From UBA3478 sp036782715 (GTDB lineage: Bacteria > Bacteroidota > Bacteroidia > Flavobacteriales > Flavobacteriaceae): a stretch of DNA of 37,347 nucleotides. A model generated the notes under the pieces. The model was not told where the DNA came from. It saw nothing but the letters and a program-made list of their open reading frames with translations, and ran no database searches. Positions 25,578-34,263 of the stretch are shown in pieces (position 1 is the stretch's first letter; each line of letters opens with the position of its first letter). Location: positions 1 through 37,347 of the forward strand of contig DAIPYN010000012.1 in assembly GCA_036782715.1 (NCBI GenBank), in the 5' to 3' direction. The position numbers and the translations under genes were made by a program.

Positions 25578-26956
25578 TGGCCAAACTGAGCCCTGAGGTA
25601 TTGGGCACCGAGTCAATCGGTAAACTGCTTGTCAAACAAGCCATTCCTGCATCGATTGGGATATTAGTAATGTCTCTCAATGTACTTGTAGACTCTGTGT
25701 TTGTAGGGAACTGGATTGGCACCACCGCAATTGCCGCAATCAATGTGGTTTTACCGGTCTCGTTTTTTATTGGGGCTTTAGGAATGGCGGTAGGTATTGG
25801 TGGTTCGAGTATTGTATCCCGAGCCTTGGGGGCAAAAGACCAAGAAAAAGCACTTCATACTTTTGGTAATCAGATCGGTCTTACCGTACTTGTTTGCACT
25901 TTGATGGTTGTCTTGGGGTTAGGGTTTGTTGACACTTTAATCCCGGCGTTTGGAGGTAAAGGCGCCATTTACGAGCCAGCTAAAATTTATTATCAGATAG
26001 TACTCTACGGAGTCCCGTTCTTAGGTCTTTCTATGATGGGTAACACGGTAATTAGAGCCGAAGGCAAGCCAAAAGTTGCCATGGTCGCCATGATTATACC
26101 CTCGGTGACGAATCTTTTAAGTGATTATCTTTTCATCTATGTTTTTGATTGGGGAATGCACGGAGCAGCCTGGGCAACAACCCTGGGGTATTTGCTCTGT
26201 TTTCTATACATTCTTTACCACTTTCTAACGGGGTCGAGTCTTAAACCCTCTCTGAAGCATTTTCGTTTCAAGATGGATTTATTAAAAGAAATGGGTTCTT
26301 TAGGTTTTGTAACGCTTTCTCGACAAGCCACTACTAGTATCAACTATTTAATTTTAAATACACTGCTTTTCACCCTTGGTGGAGAAGCACTTGTTGCCGT
26401 TTACGCCATCATTGGGCGCACACTGATGTTCGCATTGTTTCCCGTCTTTGGGGTAACTCAAGGGTTTCTTCCTATTGCGGGATACAATTACGGAGCTCGG
26501 CTCTTTGATCGAGTGAAAGAATCGATTGTTAAGGCCATTGGCTTTGCAGCCCTACTCGCCACTTTGGTCTTTGTGTTATTGTTTCTGTTTCCGACCCAAA
26601 TTGCAGAACTATTTTTAAGTAATCGTCCTGATTTAAGTGTAGAAGAATTAGCCATTAATACGATCGTACTCGAAAAAGTGGGCACGGCGATGCGATGGGT
26701 TTTCGGCGCTACTCCCATTATTGCACTACAACTAATCGGCGCCGCCTACTTTCAAGCTATAGGAAAAGTGAGGCCCGCCTTATGGCTTACTCTACTTCGT
26801 CAAGGCATCCTTTTTATTCCAACGCTATACCTGATGGCCGCACTCTATGGAGAACAAGGAGTATGGCAGTCATTCTTCATTGCCGATGTTTTAGCTACGA
26901 TCATCACAGCGTATTTCTTAGTCAAAGAAGTACGCAAAACCTTGAAAAGCTCGTAA
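25577..26956 (+). CDS. MATE-family efflux transporter
   Basis: A 459-residue membrane protein with about 12 hydrophobic segments in two related halves, as in MATE/NorM exporters. The start LLVKQAIPASIGILVMSLNVLVDSVFVGNWIG and the sequence GIGGSSIVSRALGAKD are typical of the DinF/NorM-like Bacteroidota branch. It would export small molecules by Na+ or H+ antiport; the substrate is not predictable. It shares TAATG with the hemH stop, so it is translated with ferrochelatase. Export of a porphyrin is one idea but has no direct support here. Confidence 0.9.
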   Translation: MAKLSPEVLGTESIGKLLVKQAIPASIGILVMSLNVLVDSVFVGNWIGTTAIAAINVVLPVSFFIGALGMAVGIGGSSIVSRALGAKDQEKALHTFGNQIGLTVLVCTLMVVLGLGFVDTLIPAFGGKGAIYEPAKIYYQIVLYGVPFLGLSMMGNTVIRAEGKPKVAMVAMIIPSVTNLLSDYLFIYVFDWGMHGAAWATTLGYLLCFLYILYHFLTGSSLKPSLKHFRFKMDLLKEMGSLGFVTLSRQATTSINYLILNTLLFTLGGEALVAVYAIIGRTLMFALFPVFGVTQGFLPIAGYNYGARLFDRVKESIVKAIGFAALLATLVFVLLFLFPTQIAELFLSNRPDLSVEELAINTIVLEKVGTAMRWVFGATPIIALQLIGAAYFQAIGKVRPALWLTLLRQGILFIPTLYLMAALYGEQGVWQSFFIADVLATIITAYFLVKEVRKTLKSS

Positions 26957-26994
26957 GGTTTTCTCCCTAGAATTGAGAATCTTTTTCTAATTTG

Positions 26995-27018
26995 GGTGAA
27001 CTAACGTAAAATTTCACC
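26995..27018. repeat. GGTGAA-N12-TTCACC inverted repeat before the Asp-box gene
   Basis: Six-base inverted arms (26995-27000 and 27013-27018) end 4 bases before the start codon at 27023. The arms equal the two halves of the palindrome at 14084-14095. This may be coincidence. Confidence 0.22.
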
Positions 27019-27022
27019 TCAA

Positions 27023-30000
27023 ATGAAGTTCTTTAAATTTCTTTCGGCATTTGTTTTAGCCAGTACTGCGCTCTTTGCTCAGGCTCCTGATGAGTTAATG
27101 CATGGCAGTATTGAATACCGACTTATCGGCCCTTTTCGCGGAGGTCGATCAGCGGCTGTAACAGGAATCCCTGGTCAGCCAAATACTTTTTTCTTCGGAG
27201 CAGCTGGAGGAGGCGTTTGGAAAACCACTGATGGCGGTGCAACTTATGAAAACATCTCTGACGGATATTTCGGAGGAAGTATCGGTTCAGTGAGCGTTGC
27301 CGAGAGCGACCCTAATGTAATGTATGTAGGTGGAGGAGAAAAAACAGTTAGAGGAAACGTTTCTTCGGGTTATGGAATTTACAAATCAGTCGATGGCGGA
27401 AAATCATGGGAGTTTAAAGGCCTTCCAAACAGTCGTCACATCCCTAGAATACGCATTCACCCTAAAAATGAAAATGTGGTTTATGCCGCAGTACTTGGAA
27501 ATATTTACAAGCCCACTTCAGAGCGAGGAATCTACAAGTCAAACGACGGTGGTGACACTTGGAGAAAAGTGCTTTTTGTAAACGATATGGCGGGAGCTGT
27601 CGATTTGATTATGGACCCCAACAATTCAAGAGTTTTATACGCTTCTACCTGGCGCGTTCAGCGTACTCCCTACAGTCTAAGTAGTGGGGGTGAAGGCTCA
27701 TTACTCTGGAAGAGTGTTGATGGGGGTGAAACCTGGAGTCAGATTTCAGATAACTCAGGGTTCCCCAAAGGTACTTTAGGAATCATGGGAGTTACCGTAT
27801 CACCCGTTCAAAAAGACCGAGTTTGGGCAATTGTAGAACACAAAGACAAGGGAGGATTATACCGTTCTGATGACGGAGGTGAAAATTGGTCTTATGTAAA
27901 TTCTGAACGCAAGCTTCGCCAACGTGCTTGGTATTATACCAGAGTGTATGCAGATACTCAAAATGCAGACCGAGTTTATGTTTTAAATGTTCGTTATCAC
28001 CGTTCTGACGACGGAGGTAAGACTTTTGAAACCTTTAATGCACCGCATGGTGATCACCACGATCTTTGGATTGCTCCAGAAGATAACAATCGTATGATTA
28101 TCGGTGATGATGGAGGAGCACAAGTGTCTTACAGTGCCGGCGAAAACTGGAGTACTTATTACAACCAACCTACAGCTCAGTTCTACCGAGTGACTACAGA
28201 TAACGCGTTCCCGTATCGCATTTATGCTGCACAGCAAGACAATTCGACCATTCGAATTCGTCATCGCTCTGATGCTTATAGTATTGGTGAAGACGATTGG
28301 GAGGAGACCGCAGGTGGAGAGTCTGCACATATTGCCGTTGATCCTACTAATAATGATATTGTTTACGGGGGTAGCTATGGAGGATTCTTAACTCGAGTAA
28401 ATCATGCGAATAACACCACTAGAGCCATTAATGTTTGGCCAGATAACCCAATGGGTTACGGTGCTGAAGGTATGAAGTATCGTTTTCAGTGGAATTTTCC
28501 GATCATCTTTTCAAAGCATGATCCTAAAAAACTTTACACGTTCTCTAACCATGTTCATCTATCGACTAACGAGGGTCAGAGTTGGGAGTTATTGAGCGAT
28601 GATTTAACCAGAAATGATCCCACAAAACTCGTATCGAGTGGAGGGCCTATCACTCAAGACAATACAGGGGTTGAGTACTACGCCACCATCTTTGCGGCCA
28701 ATGAAAGCCCATTAAAAGAAGGCCTTCTTTGGGTGGGAAGTGATGACGGATTGATTCATTTGACCAAAGACGGCGGTAAAACCTGGGAGAATGTGACTCC
28801 AAAGAACATGCCTGAGTGGAGCATGGTTAATTCTATTGAACCATCGGCTTTCGACGAAGGAACCGCTTATGTTGCCGCAACACGATATAAGTTAGGCGAC
28901 TTCACTCCATATTTATATAAGACTACCGATTATGGTAAGAGCTGGAAGCTAATTACCAAGGGCATCGACCCTGAACATTTTACCAGGGTAGTGCGTGAAG
29001 ATCCTGCGAGACAAGGTTTATTATATGCGGGTACCGAAACGGGGATGTATATTTCTTTTGATGACGGAAAGTCTTGGGATTCTTTTCAGAAAAACCTACC
29101 GATTGTACCAATTACAGATTTACACATCAAAGACAACAGTCTTATTGTAGCTACCCAAGGTAGAAGCTTGTGGATGATTGATGATCTAACAGTTCTTCAC
29201 CAGTTAGATGCTCAAACGATGAAACAAGATGCTGTTTTATTTGATCCTAAAGACGCTTACCGTACCAAAGGAGGTGGAGGTAGAGCTTCACTCACTGCAG
29301 GAACAAATCTGCCTGCTGGAGTCACCACGCACATGTACTTTAAAGATCTTAAACCGACCGACAAGGTGAGTTTAACCTATACCTCTAAGGCAGGAGATAC
29401 TCTTGCTCATTTCAGTACTGACGCTAAGGAGAGAAGTAAAAAGTTAGGTATTAAAACAGGTGCGAACACGCACAACTGGAACACTCGCGGTAAGGGAGCA
29501 GAGCGATTACCCGGCATGATTCTATGGTGGGCGAATCTAGGAGGCCCAAAGGCGGTTCCTGGAACTTATGGCGTGCATCTTAACTACAATGGTTCAGTTC
29601 AGTCAGAGGAATTTGAAATTTTAGCAGATCCGAGAGCAGAAGCAAGTGTAGCTGAAATGCAGGAGCAGTATGACTTCATTACTGAAATCAATACTACCGT
29701 AGATCTTGCACACCAGTCAATCAAAAAGATAAGAGCGATCAATAAGAAGTTAGACGCCTTTGTTGGTGCGTATTCTTCAGACGATTCAGTCGAAGATTTA
29801 GTAGCGAAGGCTAAGGATTTAAAAGAGCAATTCTCTGAAGTGGAGAAAGCGCTTTATCAAACCCAAAACAGAAGCGGTCAAGATCCACTAAACTTCCCGA
29901 TTAGGCTGACTAACAAACTGGCTCACCTCAATTCATTGGTTTCACTCGACGACTTTGGCCCAACGGTTCAAGACCGTGCAGTCAAGGCTGAATTGACGAC

Positions 30001-30112
30001 TAAAATTGAAGAACAGCTAGCTAGATTCGACGCGCTCATTGAGAAGGAAATAGATGCTTTTAACGAAGCCTTTAATCAGAAACAGTTGCCTTTTTTACAG
30101 CTAAAAGACTAA
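27023..30112 (+). CDS. Large exported Asp-box (BNR) beta-propeller protein
   Basis: A 1029-residue protein with a cleavable signal peptide (about 1-20, ending LFAQA). Residues about 30-720 hold around eleven Asp-box repeats of the S-x-DGG-x-TW type, for example KTTDGGATY, KSVDGGKSW, KSNDGGDTW, KSVDGGETW and LTKDGGKTW. They form sortilin/VPS10-like propellers. An all-beta region follows to about 880, and the C-terminus (about 890-1029) is helical and charged. The family is common in Bacteroidota and is often annotated as glycosyl hydrolase because of the sialidase-like Asp boxes, but no sialidase active site is evident. I see no type IX secretion C-terminal domain and no lipobox, so it is probably periplasmic or released. 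Function unknown. Confidence 0.85.
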   Translation: MKFFKFLSAFVLASTALFAQAPDELMHGSIEYRLIGPFRGGRSAAVTGIPGQPNTFFFGAAGGGVWKTTDGGATYENISDGYFGGSIGSVSVAESDPNVMYVGGGEKTVRGNVSSGYGIYKSVDGGKSWEFKGLPNSRHIPRIRIHPKNENVVYAAVLGNIYKPTSERGIYKSNDGGDTWRKVLFVNDMAGAVDLIMDPNNSRVLYASTWRVQRTPYSLSSGGEGSLLWKSVDGGETWSQISDNSGFPKGTLGIMGVTVSPVQKDRVWAIVEHKDKGGLYRSDDGGENWSYVNSERKLRQRAWYYTRVYADTQNADRVYVLNVRYHRSDDGGKTFETFNAPHGDHHDLWIAPEDNNRMIIGDDGGAQVSYSAGENWSTYYNQPTAQFYRVTTDNAFPYRIYAAQQDNSTIRIRHRSDAYSIGEDDWEETAGGESAHIAVDPTNNDIVYGGSYGGFLTRVNHANNTTRAINVWPDNPMGYGAEGMKYRFQWNFPIIFSKHDPKKLYTFSNHVHLSTNEGQSWELLSDDLTRNDPTKLVSSGGPITQDNTGVEYYATIFAANESPLKEGLLWVGSDDGLIHLTKDGGKTWENVTPKNMPEWSMVNSIEPSAFDEGTAYVAATRYKLGDFTPYLYKTTDYGKSWKLITKGIDPEHFTRVVREDPARQGLLYAGTETGMYISFDDGKSWDSFQKNLPIVPITDLHIKDNSLIVATQGRSLWMIDDLTVLHQLDAQTMKQDAVLFDPKDAYRTKGGGGRASLTAGTNLPAGVTTHMYFKDLKPTDKVSLTYTSKAGDTLAHFSTDAKERSKKLGIKTGANTHNWNTRGKGAERLPGMILWWANLGGPKAVPGTYGVHLNYNGSVQSEEFEILADPRAEASVAEMQEQYDFITEINTTVDLAHQSIKKIRAINKKLDAFVGAYSSDDSVEDLVAKAKDLKEQFSEVEKALYQTQNRSGQDPLNFPIRLTNKLAHLNSLVSLDDFGPTVQDRAVKAELTTKIEEQLARFDALIEKEIDAFNEAFNQKQLPFLQLKD

Positions 30113-30136
30113 GGTAGAATTAACGACCTTTGCCAC

Positions 30137-30685
30137 TTGGAAGCATACAATTATATCAAGGCGTTACACCTCATATTTGTAGTCACCTGGTTTGCAGGAC
30201 TATTCTATATGCCGAGGTTGTTTATCTATCATATTGAAGCGCAAGAGAGCGAAGAACCCGCCCGGTCGATTCTGTCCGGGCAGTTCAAGCTGATGAGTAA
30301 GCGACTTTGGTTTATTATCACTTGGCCTTCTGCAATACTCTGCACGTTATTCGCGATTGGTCTTTTAGCGCTGATGCCCGAATGGTTGTCACAAAGCTGG
30401 ATGCATGTTAAACTCACTTTTGTACTATTACTTTTTGCCTATCATTTGAAAACCCATCAGATTTATAAAGAGTTACAGCGTGACCACTTTAGGTATTCAT
30501 CGAAATTTATGCGGTTGTTTAATGAAGGTTCTACCCTTATTCTGTTTGCCGTGGTGTTTTTAGTCATTCTAAAAAGTGCGCTAAATTGGATCTTCGCAAC
30601 CGTTGGTTTCTTTGCACTAGTAGGAATGCTAATGATGGGGATTAAAATCTATAAGAGAATTAGAGATAAAAATCCCGAGGCGTGA
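30137..30685 (+). CDS. hemJ: Protoporphyrinogen oxidase HemJ
   Basis: A 182-residue integral membrane protein with four to five helices. It begins MEAYNYIKALHLIFVVTWFAGLFYMPRLFIYH, the HemJ (UPF0093) signature with H11 in the first helix, and carries HVKLTFVLLLFAYH in the third. HemJ oxidises protoporphyrinogen IX to protoporphyrin IX, the step between HemF and HemH. The start codon is TTG at 30137; no ATG is available near the conserved N-terminus. GACCTTTG ends 4 bases before it. The 3' end overlaps the next gene's GTG (GTGA). It stands apart from the main hem cluster, about 5 kb beyond hemH. Confidence 0.92.
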   Translation: MEAYNYIKALHLIFVVTWFAGLFYMPRLFIYHIEAQESEEPARSILSGQFKLMSKRLWFIITWPSAILCTLFAIGLLALMPEWLSQSWMHVKLTFVLLLFAYHLKTHQIYKELQRDHFRYSSKFMRLFNEGSTLILFAVVFLVILKSALNWIFATVGFFALVGMLMMGIKIYKRIRDKNPEA

Positions 30686-32106
30686 AAAATCTAAAGAGTC
30701 TACAGCTTCGAGTTTTCGCCGCGATGATTCTCATCGTAGTCTTAGCTCTTGTCTTTACGGGGGTAGTCTCTTCATACCAATACCGGGAGCAATCGGCAGA
30801 CTATCACAGAAATCGTTTAGAGCGTAAAGAAGAACAGGTGCTAAAGAGCCTTGAAAATGTGATTTCGGGTACTTACCTAAAGCTGAGCGACGAGAACATG
30901 TCTCGAATTTTCAACGAAGCGGTGGGCCAAATTTCAGAAATACAGGGAGTCGATTTCACCCTTTATTCTATCGAAGGAGATTTAATCAAGTCATCGAGAA
31001 GAGAGGTGCCTAGGCAACTCTTTCGCCCCTTACTCGAGCGAGTGATGGACAACGAACGCTTTGTCGTCGAAGAGGTCAATGAGGGCCGATCGGTGCTTTC
31101 TTCGTTCTTTTTCTTGAAAAACAAAAATGTGCCTCTCGCCATTGTGCACCTGCCCTATTTTGAAGATAACTCCTTTAATGAGTATGAGCTCAAAGAGTTC
31201 TTAGAGCGCATAGGGATCGTATATGCACTTATTCTTGCCGTAGCACTTGTGGTCGGATATTTTATTGCCAGATATATCACCAACCCAATGAAGGAGGTTG
31301 CCCATCACCTAGCAGAAACGGGTTTAGGATATGCAGAAAAAATTGAGCTCAAAACAAGAAGTATTGAACTCGATTCACTCATTGAGGCCTATAATCGGAT
31401 GATTGACGAACTTTATGATAGTGCTCAAAAGCTAGCGCGATCAGAAAGAGATAAAGCATGGAAAGAAATGGCTCGTCAAGTAGCTCACGAAATTAAGAAT
31501 CCGCTTACTCCAATGCAGCTTCAGGTTCAACAGTTTGAAATGAGTTTTGATCCAAAAGCTAAGGATGCTAAGTCTCAGCTCAAAGAATTCTCGAAGGCCA
31601 TGCTCCAGCAAATCTCAACTCTAAATAGGATTGCCACTGCTTTTTCTGATTTTGCACAGATGCCTGAGCTTAAAAGAGATCAGATCAACGGAGTTTCAGT
31701 AGTTCAAGGAGCAGTGCAGGTATTCACCGAAAGCTTCATTCGTTTTGAAACTAGCGAAGCAGAGATCTTACTCTACGTCGATGGGTCTCAGCTCACACAA
31801 ATCGTAAACAATCTCGTTAAGAACGCTATTGAGGCTTGTAAAGAAACTGAAAACCCAGAAGTAACCATTCGAGTGCATCGCGATGAACAGAAGTTTGTGC
31901 TTAGCGTCATTGATAATGGGGTGGGTATGAGCGAGGAGGTACAGCATCGAATCTTTGAGCCGCGATTTACTACAAAAACGAGCGGAATGGGTCTTGGATT
32001 AGCGATTGTTCGAGCGAGTGTTGAACAAAATCAAGGGACCATTGACTGTCAATCGGTATTAGGAGAAGGATCTCAGTTCACCGTTAGTTTTGATGCGTTA
32101 AGTTAA
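30682..32106 (+). CDS. HAMP-containing sensor histidine kinase
   Basis: A 474-residue inner-membrane kinase. A first membrane helix (about 10-28) and a second (about 174-194) enclose a periplasmic domain of about 145 residues. A HAMP linker follows (ARYITNPMKEVAHHL). The dimerisation domain has H269 in MARQVAHEIKNPLTPMQ, and the ATPase domain has N box NNLVKNAIEACKE, G1 DNGVGM and G2 GMGLGLAIV. The layout resembles the NtrY/PAS-less branch. It begins with GTG overlapping the hemJ stop, so the two are translationally coupled. No response regulator is encoded nearby, hence an orphan kinase. The signal is unknown. Confidence 0.9.
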   Translation: MKNLKSLQLRVFAAMILIVVLALVFTGVVSSYQYREQSADYHRNRLERKEEQVLKSLENVISGTYLKLSDENMSRIFNEAVGQISEIQGVDFTLYSIEGDLIKSSRREVPRQLFRPLLERVMDNERFVVEEVNEGRSVLSSFFFLKNKNVPLAIVHLPYFEDNSFNEYELKEFLERIGIVYALILAVALVVGYFIARYITNPMKEVAHHLAETGLGYAEKIELKTRSIELDSLIEAYNRMIDELYDSAQKLARSERDKAWKEMARQVAHEIKNPLTPMQLQVQQFEMSFDPKAKDAKSQLKEFSKAMLQQISTLNRIATAFSDFAQMPELKRDQINGVSVVQGAVQVFTESFIRFETSEAEILLYVDGSQLTQIVNNLVKNAIEACKETENPEVTIRVHRDEQKFVLSVIDNGVGMSEEVQHRIFEPRFTTKTSGMGLGLAIVRASVEQNQGTIDCQSVLGEGSQFTVSFDALS

Positions 32107-32131
32107 AATCTTCGGATTTGCTCCTTTTTTT
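32106..32131 (+). terminator. Short UUCG hairpin and T run after the kinase gene
   Basis: AAATC-TTCG-GATTT is a 5-bp stem with a stable UUCG tetraloop, followed after GCTCC by seven T. It starts on the last base of the kinase stop codon. The stem is weak, so termination may be partial. Confidence 0.4.
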
Positions 32132-32171
32132 ACTACTTTCAAGGACACTTAACTAAACTATTGCACTTATT

Positions 32172-33590
32172 ATGTCAAATGCTAAGAATTCAAGACGTGA
32201 CTTCTTGAAGAAATCTGCTGCTGCAGGCGCAGGGTTCTTTATTGTTCCAAGAAACGTTTTAGGAGGGCCTGGGTTTATCGCCCCAAGTGATCAATTGAGA
32301 ATTGCTGCCTTTGGAGCCGGAGGAAAAGGTTACAGTGACTTGACCAACGCCTACAACAGTGGAACGAACCGTATTGTCGCCCTTTGCGACATCGATCCTA
32401 AGCAGGCGACTCGCGCTATGGCAGATCACCCTAAGGCAAAGTTCTATCATGACTATCGAGTGCTTTTAGATAAAGAACGTATTGACGCGGTGACGATTAG
32501 TACTCCTGATCATACCCATGCGGTGATGACTTACGATGCCATGATGCAGGGTAAGGCAGTGTATGTTCAAAAGCCGTTAACTCATACTATTGCTGAGGCA
32601 AGATTGCTTACAGAAACTGCCAGAGAACAACGTGTTGTAACTCAAATGGGTAACCAAGGAGGTTCGAATCAAGGCGTTGTGAAAGTGAAAGAATGGATTG
32701 ACTCAGGAATTGTAGGTGAGGTAAAACACGTGAATGTTTGGACGAACCGCCCCGTATGGCCACAAGGTATTTCGATGCCAGAGGCCGACGAACAAGCACT
32801 TCCTGAAGACGTAGCTTGGGATCTTTGGTTAGGCCCAGCGAGTAATCGCCCTTATACGCCTAATCTCCACCCATTTAACTGGAGAGGTTTCTGGGAGTAC
32901 GGTACTGGCGCACTAGGAGACATGGGTTGTCACCTTTTTGATGCACCGTATAAAGCCCTTGGGCTAGGCTATCCTGTAGCGGTTCAAGCTAGTGTAGCCG
33001 ATGTCTACTCTAGAATGTGGACTCCAGATTACACTCCCGAGGCTTGCCCAATCTCTACCCGAGTAACGATTGATTTCCCTGGCGGAGTTGTTTTTGAATG
33101 GACTGACGGAGGAATTCAGCCTGCACTTCCAGACTTACTAGTAGAAAATAATTTTGTTCCAGATTCGAGCGGAGTGATGATGATTGGTAGTAAAGGAATC
33201 ATTACTGTAGATACGTATGGTAATCATCCGAAACTATTCATCGAAGGCAGAGAGGTGGAGCACTTCGATACAGATGCCCAAGGCAACCTAGACTTAATCC
33301 ACAATGCTTCTTGGACAGAAGCAGTTAAGGCCGGATACGGTTCTGACCAGCATAAAGCGCTTACTTCGTCATTCGAATATGCAGGACCATTCACTGAAAC
33401 GGTGCTTATGGGGAACATCGCAATCCGCGCACATCAGATGCGTCGCGAGAATGAAAACGGTCGTTTCGACTACTTTGGTCGTCGTAAGCTTTACTGGAAT
33501 GGTGAAGACATGCGTATTACCAATCTTGAAGAAGCCAATCAGTTTGTTACCAAGCCTTACCGAGAAGGTTGGCACCGTGCAAATCTTTAA
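32172..33590 (+). CDS. Tat-exported Gfo/Idh/MocA family oxidoreductase
   Basis: A 472-residue protein. The N-terminus SRRDFLKKSAAAGAGFFIVP is a twin-arginine signal, so it is exported folded, probably with bound NAD(P). The Rossmann domain begins LRIAAFGAGGKG and includes VALCDIDPKQA and STPDHTHAVMTYDAM. The usual EKP appears as QKP in VYVQKPLTHT. The C-terminal domain carries FWEYGTGALGDMGCHLFD. Such exported family members in Bacteroidota act on sugars or sugar-like compounds; the reaction is unknown. It is monocistronic and ends at a strong terminator. Confidence 0.9.
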   Translation: MSNAKNSRRDFLKKSAAAGAGFFIVPRNVLGGPGFIAPSDQLRIAAFGAGGKGYSDLTNAYNSGTNRIVALCDIDPKQATRAMADHPKAKFYHDYRVLLDKERIDAVTISTPDHTHAVMTYDAMMQGKAVYVQKPLTHTIAEARLLTETAREQRVVTQMGNQGGSNQGVVKVKEWIDSGIVGEVKHVNVWTNRPVWPQGISMPEADEQALPEDVAWDLWLGPASNRPYTPNLHPFNWRGFWEYGTGALGDMGCHLFDAPYKALGLGYPVAVQASVADVYSRMWTPDYTPEACPISTRVTIDFPGGVVFEWTDGGIQPALPDLLVENNFVPDSSGVMMIGSKGIITVDTYGNHPKLFIEGREVEHFDTDAQGNLDLIHNASWTEAVKAGYGSDQHKALTSSFEYAGPFTETVLMGNIAIRAHQMRRENENGRFDYFGRRKLYWNGEDMRITNLEEANQFVTKPYREGWHRANL

Positions 33591-33593
33591 TAC

Positions 33594-33618
33594 AAAACGC
33601 CCTTCGGGGCGTTTTTTT
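33594..33618. terminator. Strong bidirectional terminator
   Basis: AAAACGCCC-TTCG-GGGCGTTTT is a 9-bp stem with a UUCG-type loop followed by further T (33612-33618), directly after the oxidoreductase stop. On the other strand it is followed by TTTTGTA and overlaps the stop codon of the acyltransferase gene, so it can serve both convergent transcripts. Confidence 0.85.
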
Positions 33619-34195
33619 ATTCTTTCAAAGCCGAACGAACTGCAGCCTCTGCTTGTGCGATCATTGCGTTGTTGTCTCCGGTATTCTCGATGGGTTCGTG
33701 TACGATGTACTCCATTCGAACACCAACTTGTAATGGGAAAAGACCCTTACTAGTAAACTGATAAGCTCTATTAATGGTAAGAGGTACTAAAAGCGCATCA
33801 GGAGCAGCATCTAATAAGGCAGAAACCCCAGCAGTTTTAAAAGGTTTCATAGAGCCGCTCCTACTTCTTGTGCCCTCTGGGTAAATGACNNNNNNNNNNN
33901 NNNNNNNNNNNNNNNNNNNNNNNNNNNNNNNNNNNNNNNNNNNNNNNNNNNNNNNNNNNNNNNNNNNNNNNNNNNNNNNNNNNNNNNNNAGCTCTCTTCC
34001 TTCAACTTTATAGGTAGCTCCTAAAATTCGAGTCGAATGGGTGAGACTTCCTGTAATGACTGATATGATCGCGTCGTGCGCTCGATGTCCGAAAAGTTTT
34101 AGGGTAATTCTTTGTAAGGGATCAAAGACGACTAAAATAAGCCCAAAGGCTAGATAGAATATCGGAGATAGCAAGTAGCTAAGCAGTGTTCTCAT
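33617..34195 (-). CDS. PlsC-type lysophospholipid acyltransferase, interrupted by assembly gap
   Basis: An acyltransferase of the 1-acylglycerol-3-phosphate family, membrane-associated through an N-terminal helix (LLSPIFYLAFGLILVVF). VIYPEGTRSRSG is the second conserved block. The first block (H-x4-D), which should follow TYKVEGRE, lies in the run of N and cannot be seen. The frame is kept across the 99 N, but the usual distance from H-x4-D to EGTR is about 70 residues, more than the gap as drawn allows; the real gap is probably longer. I start at the ATG at 34195, because an in-frame TTG at 34225 lies inside the hairpin that ends the upstream bacilliredoxin gene. Confidence 0.8.
   Translation of the reverse strand: MRTLLSYLLSPIFYLAFGLILVVFDPLQRITLKLFGHRAHDAIISVITGSLTHSTRILGATYKVEGREXXXXXXXXXXXXXXXXXXXXXXXXXXXXXXXXXXVIYPEGTRSRSGSMKPFKTAGVSALLDAAPDALLVPLTINRAYQFTSKGLFPLQVGVRMEYIVHEPIENTGDNNAMIAQAEAAVRSALKE
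33891..33989. other. Assembly gap (99 N)
   Basis: A run of N inside the acyltransferase gene. The size is probably nominal, since it is too short for the missing part of the protein. Confidence 0.99.
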
Positions 34196-34206
34196 GGGTG
34201 TAAATC

Positions 34207-34238
34207 TATAAAAAAACCACTCCAATGCGGAGTGGTTT
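34207..34238 (-). terminator. Terminator of the bacilliredoxin gene
   Basis: AAACCACTCC and GGAGTGGTTT form a 10-bp stem around a 5-base loop (34214-34223 with 34229-34238). On the minus strand it is followed by TTTTTTTATAG, an intrinsic terminator 26 bases after the stop of the gene at 34264. It is also the region immediately upstream of the acyltransferase gene. Confidence 0.8.
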
Positions 34239-34263
34239 CTAAGTCACAAAACGTGATTATAAA

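Noticed and set aside
27983..28330. 115-codon minus-strand frame inside the Asp-box gene
   Set aside because: The repeat protein is clearly coded on the plus strand; the frame is low-complexity antisense of repeats.
29640..30112. Type IX secretion C-terminal domain on the Asp-box protein
   Set aside because: The end is charged and helical and lacks the beta-sandwich with the usual conserved Gly and Lys pattern.
33304..33753. 149-codon plus-strand frame spanning the end of the oxidoreductase gene and the acyltransferase
   Set aside because: It crosses a strong terminator and two real genes in another frame or strand; no recognisable domain.
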